Assembly (NCBI GenBank): GCA_946407635.1
Contig: CAMJOZ010000006.1
Location: 1 to 49,833, forward strand
Direction: 5' to 3'
From: an uncultured Caryophanales bacterium
GTDB lineage: Bacteria > Bacillota_I > Bacilli_A > Acholeplasmatales > Anaeroplasmataceae
Length of the DNA: 49,833 nt
Within the stretch, counting starts at the first letter, position 1; each line of letters opens with the position of its first letter. Below, piece by piece: positions 26,221 through 37,000 of this stretch. A program made the position numbers and the translations under genes. The notes under the pieces were generated by a model. That model saw nothing but the letters and a program-made list of their open reading frames with translations. It ran no database searches and was not told where the DNA came from.

Positions 26221-26739
26221 ATGAATTTAGATGATATAGTTGAAGAATTTAGAGATGCTAACTATACTCATTTTGATGAATTTTATAATCAAACTAAAAA
26301 AAATGTTTTCTTCTCAATTGCTGCGATAGTTAAAGATAATTCTGTTATTGATGATTTGATGCAAGATACTTATATAAAGTTTTTAGAAAACATCAGCAAG
26401 TATAAAAAAACCAGCATAAACGCATATTTGTCCACTATGGCTCATAATATAGCCATTAATTACTATAACAAAGAAAAAAGAATAATACACGATGATGAAA
26501 TTATTGATTATCAACAGGATAATACTAATGATAAGAACTATGAATATATAGAAGCATTAGAATTATTAAAAGAATTAGATGATATATCAAGAGAAATTGT
26601 CGTACTTCATACAATTAATGATTTAAAGTTTAAAGAAATTGCGAAAATTGTAGGAAAACCCATAGGTACAGTTTTATGGATTTATAATAAGGCAATTAAG
26701 GAACTACAAAGAAAGGTAGGTGCTAATAATGAAAAATGA
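26221..26739 (+). CDS. ECF-type RNA polymerase sigma factor
   Basis: 172 aa, with only sigma regions 2 and 4. Region 2 covers about 18-80, including the core-binding stretch DDLMQDTYIKFLE and the -10 recognition part NAYLSTMAHNIAINYYN. Region 4 covers about 107-165 with the helix-turn-helix LKFKEIAKIVGKPIGTVLW. ATG at 26221 follows AAAGGATGTGAG; GTG at 26188 would add 11 non-conserved residues. The stop overlaps the start of the next gene (ATGAAAAATGA), the usual arrangement of a sigma factor with its anti-sigma factor. It lies between two pectate lyase genes whose upstream regions share its own upstream motif, so those genes are its likely targets. Confidence 0.9.
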   Translation: MNLDDIVEEFRDANYTHFDEFYNQTKKNVFFSIAAIVKDNSVIDDLMQDTYIKFLENISKYKKTSINAYLSTMAHNIAINYYNKEKRIIHDDEIIDYQQDNTNDKNYEYIEALELLKELDDISREIVVLHTINDLKFKEIAKIVGKPIGTVLWIYNKAIKELQRKVGANNEK

Positions 26740-27889
26740 TATTAAGAAAATGTTAAAAAAATTATCAGAAGATCAAGAGATTCATGATATTCAAAAGTTA
26801 ATATTAGATAATGTTGATAAATCTAAAGTATTGAATCCAGAACCTATTAAAAAGCCATTAGCACCTAAAAAAAGAAGATTTGTATTCCCAGTACTTTTAG
26901 GTGCTTTGGCAACAGCTGTGTTTGTCGTAACATTTGTAATAGCATTTAATTTTAAAAATAATAATCCTGAAAATAATCCTATTGAACCAAATCCAAATGT
27001 TCCAGTTGAACCAGGTGATATTATTGATCCTACTGAACCAACTGAAATAGATGTTGTATATGATGATGTTAGTATCGATGTTGCAGAAGCGTTCTATTCT
27101 AATTTTACAACAATAGATGCTTCTAACATGATTAATATTGTTAATACATTTAATAAAGTATCATATGTTGAAGTTCCTGATACTACAATTGATGATAAAA
27201 AGCATTATTTAACACCTGAGTTAGAAGAATCAATTGTTAATGATGTTGATGCTTATAGATTTAATTTAGAAGAAATGTTAGGAAAAGTATCATCTACTCG
27301 TACACAAGCACTTAATGATAATCCAAGCTATTCTTATAAAAAAGTTATTGATGTAATTAACGATAGTTTTGAACATCATATTTATTTTACAGAAAACATA
27401 TTAGAAGTTGTTGAAAGTGATGAATCAAGCTTTAGATATAAATCTGAATTAAATGGTGTTATTGTTTCTGGTTCCAACGAGTATTCATTCACTGGTATTA
27501 AAAGAATTAAGAAATCAAGATTATCATATGAGCTAGTTATTACAATCGATGATAATAATTATGTTGAAGTAAAAGAACAATATGATATTAATTCAGATTT
27601 AACTATTAATTATAAGACTTTCAATTATAATTACATTTATCATTCAAATGACTTTATAAAAAATGTTAGAATTATTCAAAAATTTGATTTAGATAAAACA
27701 ACTAAAGAAGTAGAATTTATCTCTAATGAAGGTAAATCTAATGAAGTTAAGATGACTTTTAAGCCAAATAATACATATTATTTAAAATCATCTATTAAAT
27801 CAAGAGAAAGTGATGAATTATATATTACGAAAAATGATAATTCTTATATATATAAGTTTAAAAATTCAAAAAATGAATATGTAAGATAG
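26729..27889 (+). CDS. Putative transmembrane anti-sigma factor with unknown extracellular sensor
   Basis: 386 aa. ATG at 26729 is chosen over GTG at 26720, which lies within the GGTAGGTG ribosome site. About 50 cytoplasmic residues (KKMLKKLSEDQEIHDIQKL...) lead to one membrane helix at about 51-75, then an N/P/E-rich stalk to about 105. A roughly 280-residue outer domain rich in beta-type segments follows; I do not recognise it. There is no classic HxxxCxxC zinc anti-sigma motif and no recognisable RsgI N-terminal domain. The role is inferred from the overlap with the sigma gene and the one-pass topology: the outer part would sense a signal and release the sigma factor. Confidence 0.75.
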   Translation: MKNDIKKMLKKLSEDQEIHDIQKLILDNVDKSKVLNPEPIKKPLAPKKRRFVFPVLLGALATAVFVVTFVIAFNFKNNNPENNPIEPNPNVPVEPGDIIDPTEPTEIDVVYDDVSIDVAEAFYSNFTTIDASNMINIVNTFNKVSYVEVPDTTIDDKKHYLTPELEESIVNDVDAYRFNLEEMLGKVSSTRTQALNDNPSYSYKKVIDVINDSFEHHIYFTENILEVVESDESSFRYKSELNGVIVSGSNEYSFTGIKRIKKSRLSYELVITIDDNNYVEVKEQYDINSDLTINYKTFNYNYIYHSNDFIKNVRIIQKFDLDKTTKEVEFISNEGKSNEVKMTFKPNNTYYLKSSIKSRESDELYITKNDNSYIYKFKNSKNEYVR

Positions 27890-27893
27890 TTCT

Positions 27894-27922
27894 AAACTCA
27901 CCAAAATTTTGGTGAGTTTTTA
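27894..27922 (+). terminator. Rho-independent terminator after the sigma operon
   Basis: A perfect inverted repeat of 13 bases per arm (27894-27906, 27907-27919) around AATT, followed by T residues. Confidence 0.9.
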
Positions 27923-27959
27923 ATTTTTTTAAATAAAAATAAAATTTTTTTATATTTTT

Positions 27960-27990
27960 CCAATAAAACATTTTTTTTATTTGTTATAAA
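27960..27990 (+). promoter_or_regulatory. Candidate ECF-sigma promoter of the giant pectate lyase
   Basis: CCAATAAAA (27960-27968), 11 bases, TTTGTTATAAA (27980-27990). Same architecture as at 19744 and 26179. It would give a leader of about 90 nt holding two operator-like sites. Confidence 0.65.
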
Positions 27991-28005
27991 GATGTCGAGA
28001 AACAA

Positions 28006-28066
28006 GAAAGCGTTTTTATTAAGTTAAAAACTTTTTTAAAAAACATGATTGTAAGCGTTTTAGACA
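28006..28066 (+). promoter_or_regulatory. Two LacI/CcpA-like operators in the giant lyase leader
   Basis: GAAAGCGTTTTTA at 28006-28018 and TTGTAAGCGTTTTAGACA at 28049-28066. The left half of the second fits the CcpA cre pattern (TGNAARCG) well; the right half does not. Being downstream of the promoter, they could act as roadblocks. Confidence 0.5.
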
Positions 28067-28081
28067 GAAGGGAAAAATGAA

Positions 28082-31000
28082 ATGAAAAAGAAGTTTGTTT
28101 ACATTGGAGCTGGATTATTTTTTTGTGCATTATCTTTATCAAGCTGTATAAAGAGTGAATCAAAATATCCTACAAATCCAAAAAAAGAAGAATCATCAAA
28201 TGATGAACCAACAAATAATGATTCATCACAAGTTGTAGATGATTCAAAAGCAGTAGTATCTTTTAATGTAGATGGTGGTACTCAAATTGAAAATATTACT
28301 GTTGACAAAGGAAGTAAGATTAATGAACCTACAACAACGAAACCAACAACTCAAGAATACACATTTACATTTGGTGGTTGGTTTACAGATTCAACTTTTA
28401 CTACTCCATTTGATTTTAATAATTTAATTAATTCAAATATAACTATTTATGCTAAATGGAATAAAGTAAAAAATAAATATACTATTACATGGTTCGATTC
28501 TGATGACTCTGTTTTAAAGACAGAACAAGTAGAATATGGAACAACTCCAGAATATACACCAGCAAAGCTTACAAGCGGCTATACTCAAACATTTGTAGGC
28601 TGGGATACACCAGTTGTTCCTGTAACTGGTAATAAAACATATAAAGCCCAATGGACAACTCCTGTTAAAAATAAATATAATGTTACATGGAAAAATGGCG
28701 AAGAAACAATCAAGGTTGATGAGGTTGAGCATGGGACAACTCCAGTTTATGAAGGTGATGTTCCAACTAAAGAATCAACACCTGAATATACATATTCATT
28801 TATTGGCTGGACACCAGATGTTGATGTTGTTACAGGTGATGTAACATATTATGCTGAATTCTCAGAGACAAAGAATAAATATACAGTAACATTTGTTAAT
28901 TATGATGATACTGAGCTTAAATCTCAAGAAGTAGAATATGGTCAATTACCACAAACACCAGTAGTAAATCCTACAAGAGAATCAGATAATTACAATACAT
29001 ATACATTTGCAGGCTGGGATAGTGAAGTTGTTTCAGTAACTGGAAATGCTACATATAAAGCAACTTATACTGAAACACCAATCGAATACACAATTAGATT
29101 CGTTGATTATGATGGCACAGAATTAGCTTCAGAAACTTTACATTACAATGATGTAGTAGAAGCACCTCAAAACCTTTCTAGAGTAAATACACCTGAATAT
29201 ACATATGAATTTACTGGATGGGATTCAGAAGTATCAAATGTAACTGGAAATAAAACATATACAGCTACATATTCTGAAACAAAAAATAAATATACAATTA
29301 CATTCGTAAATGAAGGTGTAGAATCATCTCAAGAAGTTGAATATGGTTCAATGCCTCAAACACCATTAATTAATCCTACAAAGGATTCTGATAATGTATA
29401 TTCATATACATTTGCAGGTTGGGATAGTGAAATAGTAGCAGTAACAGGTAATAAGACATATACTGCAGTTTATACACCAAAATATATTGAATATACAATT
29501 AGATTTGTTGATTATGATGGCACAGAATTGACTTCTGAGACATTACATTACAATGATGAGGTAGAAGCACCTTCTAACCCTTCTAGAGCAAATACAGCTG
29601 AATATACATATGAATTTATTGGATGGGATTCAGAAGTATCAAATGTAACTGGAAATAAAACATATACAGCTACATATTCTGAAACAAAAAATAAATATAC
29701 AGTTTCATTTAACACATTAGGTGGAAATGAAATTACTGATATTGAAGTTAATTATGGTGATTTAATTACTAAGCCAGCAAACCCTTCTAAGGATAATTAC
29801 AATTTCTCTGGTTGGTATATTGAAGAAGGTTGTATTAATCAATTTAATTTCAACACACCAGTAACAGGTCCTGTAACACTTTTTGCTAAATGGACTGAAC
29901 AAGCTCCTGAGGTTTATACAGTTACATTCCATTTAAATAATGGTTCAACTAATGTAGCTCAAGTAATTACTGAAGGAGAATATGCTTATTTTGGACAAAA
30001 TCCTATTAAAGAATCTACAGTATCAACTGTATATACATTTGTAGGCTGGTATACTGATGAAAATTTAACAGCTGGTAATGAATTTGATTTAACAACTCCA
30101 ATTACATCAAACTTAAATTTATATGCTAAATATGATGAAAGTGTAAGAACTTATTCAATTACTTGGTTAAATGCTGATGATTCTGTAATTGATTCAACAG
30201 AAGTAGCTTATGGAAATCTACCAACACACGCTAATCCAACAAAGGATTCAACTTCACAATATAATTATGAATTTTCAGGTTGGACTCCAGAAGTTGTAAA
30301 TGTTTCAGGTGAAGCAACATATAAAGCTACATATACTGAAAGTGTAAGAAGCTATACTGTAACATGGAGAAATGATGATAATTCATTAATTGATCAAACA
30401 ATATTAAATTATGGTGAAACACCAACACATGCAGATCCAACAAAAGCTTCAACAGCTGAATATACTTACGAATTTGCAGGTTGGACACCAGCAGTTGATA
30501 ATGTATCAGGTGACATTACTTATACAGCAACTTATAATGAAGTTAAAAATAAATATACAATTACATTCGTTAATGATGATTTAACAATCTTATCAGAAGC
30601 ACAAGTAGAATATGGTCAATTACCTCAAGCTCCAGTTGTAAATCCTACTAAGGAAGCTACAGTACAATATAGCTATACATTTAATGGCTGGGATACTGAA
30701 GTTGTATCAGTAACATGTGCTAAAACATATACTGCAACTTATTTAGAAACAGTTAATAAATATACAATTACATTTGTTAATTATACTGGAACAACATTAC
30801 AAACATCTCTAGTTGAATATGGCGAGTTACCAATATATCAAGGTGAAACACCTACTAAACCAGCAACTTTAGAATATAGCTACACATTTAATGGTTGGGA
30901 TAGTGATGTAACAACAGTAACAGGTGCTAAAACTTATCAAGCAGTATTTACTGAAAATACTCAATCATATTTAATTACATTTAAAAATGGTGAAGAAGTA

Positions 31001-34000
31001 TTACAATCTACAATGGTTCAATATGGTGTAATGCCTGTTTATGAAGGTTTAACTCCTTCTAAGGTAGCATCAACAGAATGGGAATATACATTTATAGGTT
31101 GGGATAAGGCTATTAATAATTGTAATGGTGAAGAAACTTATTATGCTTTATTTACAGGAACTAAGAGAAAATATAATGTTTCTTGGGTAAATGAAGGTGT
31201 GCTAATTTATAGTGAATTAGTTGAATATGGTACTACACCAGTATATGATGGTGTAACACCTACTAAAGAATCTACAGTTCAATATGATTTTGAATTTGAT
31301 GGTTGGACTACAGCTGTATCAGCTGTTACAGGTGATGTAACATATGAAGCTCATTATACAAATGTTACTAGACAATATACATATTCATTCTATCAAGAGG
31401 ATGGTATTTCAACATACAAATCAGTTACAGATTATTATGGAACTATAATTGAGGCTCCAGCAAATCCAACAAAATCAGGTGATTTAAGAAGAACTTATGT
31501 ATTTGATGGTTGGTATACAGATAAAACTGGTGGAGTAGAGGTTACTAATTTTGGCACATTAACTTCAAATATTTCATATTATGCAAGATTCTATGAAACT
31601 GATAAATTATATACAATTTCATTTATGGATGGTTCAGTAGAATTAGAAACAGTTTCAAATGCTATTTATGATACTGAATATTCACTAGGAACTCCAACTA
31701 AAACAGGATATGTATTTGATGGTTGGGATGAAACAATTTCTGGTTCAACAATTACAAGAACTGCAATATTCAACGAAGAAAAAGAAGAATATACAGTAAC
31801 ATGGTTAAATGAAGATGGATCATTATTAAGAAATGATACGGTATTAAAGAATGGAAAAGCATCTTATGGTACTAAACCTACTAAGGCAGGATATAAATTC
31901 TTATATTGGGCTAAGGATGGTGTAGAATTTGATGTAGAAAATACAAATATTACTTCAAATATTACATTAAAAGCAGTATTCGCTGAAGTATATTCAGTAG
32001 GCTTTGGTGCAAGTTATACATCATGGAATGAGCTTGTTAATCAAGCTGGTTCAAGTGTAACAACTGATAGTAAAAATAGAAAAGTATTGAATACCGAAGT
32101 AAGCTTAAATGGTTATACATTTGAAAACAATAATAAGAATTTAGTTGCTAGTGATAATTCAGCATATAATAATCAAGGTTCAGACATTGTTGTAACACTA
32201 ACTAAAGAAGGTTCTTTATTTACAACTTGCTCATGGGCATCTTCAACAAGTGAAGGTTATATTACAGTTAAAGATTCATCAGATAATGAAATTTATAAAT
32301 CTAATTCAATCAAAGGTTCTGGTACTGGATGCTCATTCTCAATTGAAGATTTAAATCCAGGTACATATAGAATTCATTCTGATTATTCAATTAATATTTC
32401 ATCAATTCATTACGAAGTAGTAAAAGAATATGCAAATGTTAGCTACGTAACTAATGTAACTGGATATCATATTGACTCAGATAGAGTTGTTGTTGGTACA
32501 ACAATATCTAGCTTACCAGTATTACAAAGAGATGATTATAAATTTATTGGTTGGTGTACAGATTCAACATTAAATGATTTATTTGATTCAACAACAGTAA
32601 TTGATGGAGATTTAATATTATATGCTAAATGGGTTCAATTAACTGAAGAAGAAAAAGCAACAGTTACATTTGCTGTAAATGTTTCAGGTGAATCATTTGA
32701 TCCTATTTCAATTGAAAAAGGTAATACAATTGTTTTACCTTCAAAAAATATAAATGGTTATAGATTTGATGGTTGGTATACATCTAATTCATATAATCAA
32801 TTATTTAATCCATCTACAGTTATTAATGAAGATATAACAATTTATGCTAATTATATTAAGCAATGTGTAATTACATATCAAGATAAAGATGGTAATGTTA
32901 TTACAACAAATAAGGTAGATATCAATACTCCATTTGGTGAGGTCGCAACAGTATCTGCTCCATATGTATCAGGATATATATTCGATTACTGGACAAATAA
33001 TAATGTTGAATTCTCATCTTATGAAGATATTAGTAGTGATATTATCCTAAAGGCACATTATAAAGAAGATGATGGTACAAATGAAAAGATTGTAATCACT
33101 AGAACAGAAGGATTACAAGAAAGTGCATATCTTTTATTCAATGAATATAATAATGCAGATGATTATAGTATTTATGAAATTGATTCTTCAAATAACACTA
33201 GAAGATTATCAAATAAAGAATATTATATTACAAGAACAAATACTGGCTTAAGAGCTGATTTATTCGGCTTATCTGCTGGTAACCATAAGATTATGGTAGC
33301 ACCTGAAATCGGTGGTACAGATGTAATTTCAGTTGCTACTCAAGCTACATTTACAGTAGAAGCATATGATAGATCTGGTTATGCACATTTCAATTACACT
33401 GATGGTGTTGGTGCATATAATGATGATGGTACTTTAAAAGATAACGCAATCGTATTATATGTAACTGATGAAAACAAAAACACTGTTGAACTTTCATATG
33501 GCGGAATCACTGTTAAAGGTATCGGTAATATTTTAAATACAGCAGGTCAAGCTTGTGGTGAGACTGGTCATGAAACTGAATGTAAGAAGGTATCTAGTGG
33601 TAAAACATATTATGGTCTAGGTAATACTAACCAAGGTATTATTAAGAAATTAGCTCAAGATAATATTCCACTTGTTGTAAGATTTGTTGGTTGTGTATCT
33701 AATACAGGATTATATCAAAAGGGTACATTTAACGCAGCAAATACATCACTTATTAATGGTTTAACAGCATATGATTCAAATGATTATGGTGGATCTGAAG
33801 GCGACAATGGTCATATGGCACGTATGAAGAGTGGTAAGAATATTACACTTGAAGGTGTTGGTAGTGATGCAACAATCGATGGTTGGGGATTCCATTTTAT
33901 GGCATCAAGTGATGCAACAGATTTAGGTAAATCATTTGAAGTTAGAAACTTAAAATTTATTAATACACCAGAAGATGCAATCGGTATGGAAGGTGTACAA

Positions 34001-37000
34001 AGTGGTGATACAATTTCAGCATCTGTAGAAAGATGTTGGGTACATAATAATGAATTCTATTGTCCTAATATCTCATCTCCAGCTGAATCTGATAAGGGAG
34101 AAGGAGATGGTTCATGTGACTTCAAGCGTGGTATGTATTTCACATGTAGCTACAACTATTTTGAAGGATGTCATAAGACTAACCTAGTTGGTTCATCTGA
34201 TTCATCACTTCAATATAACCTAACATATCATCATAATTATTGGTATTTATGTAAGGCAAGAGGACCATTAACAAGACAAGCAAACGTACATATGTATAAT
34301 AATATATTCTATGGACAAACAGATTATGCAATGAATACTAGAGCAAATGCTTATATTTTCTCTGAATCAAATTTATTCTATGCATGTAAGAATCCATTTA
34401 GGGTTGATGGTGGTGCAATTAAATCATATAATGATTCATTATCAAGTGCACTTCAATCATATACTTCAGCAACAATAGTTACTGATAAGAATACAGCAGT
34501 ATCTAATTCAGCTTGTCAATATAATGGTGTAAGCTATTCATCATTTGAATTAAATAGCTCATTATTCTATAAGAATGATTATTATTTACAATCTGATCCA
34601 ACAGATGCAAAGAAGGTTATTTATGCAAGATGTGGTACATCTAAAGCATCATTACCTCAAATTGAAGATATTACAATGAGTGATATATCTTATGTAAATG
34701 AAGCAGTAAAGAATGCAACAGTTAATAATTTAAGTGTAAATGGTTCAACTACTGAAACTGGTAAAATATCAAAAACTATTTATGCATTTAAGATTACTGA
34801 ATCAGCAAAAGCAACAATTACATATCAAGATAATACAGATGCCAAAACAGGTGTATTATGTAATGAAGCAGGTGTTGCTTTACTAAAAGCATCTGGTACA
34901 GTTGAATTAAAGCCAGGTACTTACTTCATTCAACCTTATAATTTCCAACCAGGAGATTCAAAGGCACTTTCTCAATTAGTATTTAAAGAAATTGCAAGTG
35001 TATCTATTAAATTAGAAGTATTTGATGATTCTGAATATCAAAATACATTAATTAGTGAATTTAATTCATTAGTTAATAGTTTACCTACAATTACTTATAA
35101 TGATAATTGTTTAAATAAGATTAACGCTGCATTTGATAAATATAATCAATTAAATGATCAATCTAAGGTTACAGTACAAGCAAATTATAATGTATTATTA
35201 AATGCTAATAACACATATAAGAATTTAGGTATAAGCTATGTTGAAAATAAGATTAATCAAATTGTAACTCCAGTAACTGAAGAAAATGCAGATTATGTAT
35301 ATGAGGCAAGAAGTGCTTACAATGAATTATTAAATAAGGTTCCTTCTGCACAAGTATCTAATTATAACAAGTTAATTTCTGCAGAATCAGAGTTAGAAAA
35401 GATTGCAGTAAATATTTTCTTAACCAAGGTGAGCCTATTACCTTCAAACATAACATATTCAAGTTCATGCTTAGAAAAGATTGTTGATGCAGAAAATGCA
35501 TATGAAGGCTTAACTGAGGTTCAAAAACAATTACAAGAGGATGACGCAGATGTAGTTTCTGCACACCAAGTATTAGTAAATGCTAGAAATACTTATAACC
35601 AATTAGAAGAAGATGCCAATAAAGTAACAGTATCATTCGTCGCAGATGGATTAACTATTGATCCAGTTATGGTTAAGAAGAATACTAAGCTAATCTTACC
35701 TCAAGATCCATTTAAGTCAGGATATAGATTTGATGGTTGGTATACTGATGTTAATAGAACAACTAAGTTCAACACATCAACATTAATTGATGAGGATATG
35801 ACTTTATATGCTAAATTTGTTCAACAAGTTACAGTTACATTCATTAATAATGATGGTACAACATTACTTGCAACAAGAAGTGTTGATATCAATAGCCCAA
35901 TGTCATCATCAATTATTCCAAGTGCACAATTCGTATCTGGATATAAATTCAAATATTGGTCTTTAACAAAGAATGGTTCTGAATTTGATTTTAACTCTGA
36001 TATTTCATCTAACATTACATTATATTCTGTATATGAAGAGGCTATAGGTGTATCAGTTGAAATTACAAATTATGGTGGAGACCAAGAAGCATTATATGCA
36101 GAATTCAACAAGCTAGATGGCTTCACTGATTACAATGTTTATATTAAGCGTGATGGAACTTCATCATATTCATTAATTGACAAGCAATTAATTAGAGAAT
36201 ATGGTTCTTATTATAGAGTTGATGCAGTAGGTGTTAAAGCTGGAACATATTCAATGAAGGTTGTTCCATTCAACAATCAAGAAGTAACTGATTATCAAAC
36301 TGAAGTAACAAATATTACTGTTGAAGGTCATATAAGAACAGGATTTGCATTCGTAAATGGTAGTGCATCAGGTGCTTATAACAATGATGGTACATTAAGA
36401 AGTGATGCTACAGTTATTTATATAACTAATACTAATAAGGATACAGTTACATTCAATGGTGCGACTGGCATTCAAAATATCATAACATTATTAAAGAGTA
36501 ATAAAGGATATAGTAAACCATTATGTATTAGATTCATTGGTAACATTACAGATCCACAAGTATTAGGTAAAGGTGACTTATATGTTGATACAGCAAAAGC
36601 TGGCTTAACACTTGAAGGTGTTGGTACAGATGCTACAATCAATGGATTTGGTATAGTAATCAAGAATTCATCTAATGTAGAAATTAGAAACCTAGGCTTC
36701 ATGAACTGCAACAGTAGTGAAGGAGATTCTATTGGACTTCAACAAGGTAATGACCATGTTTGGGTACATAATTGTGATATTTTCTATGGTGATGCAGGCT
36801 CTGATGCTGACCAAGTTAAGGGTGATGGTGCCTTAGATACTAAGACAAGTACTTATATCACTCACTCATTTAACCATTTCTGGGATACTGGTAAATCTAA
36901 TTTACAAGGTATGAAGAGTGAATCAACATCAAATTATATTACATATCATCACAACTGGTACGACCATTCAGATTCTCGTCATCCAAGAATTAGAACATGT

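Noticed and set aside
28021-28045. AAGTT-AAA-AACTT plus T-run as an attenuator in the giant lyase leader
   Set aside because: The 5-bp AT-rich stem is too weak to terminate transcription reliably.
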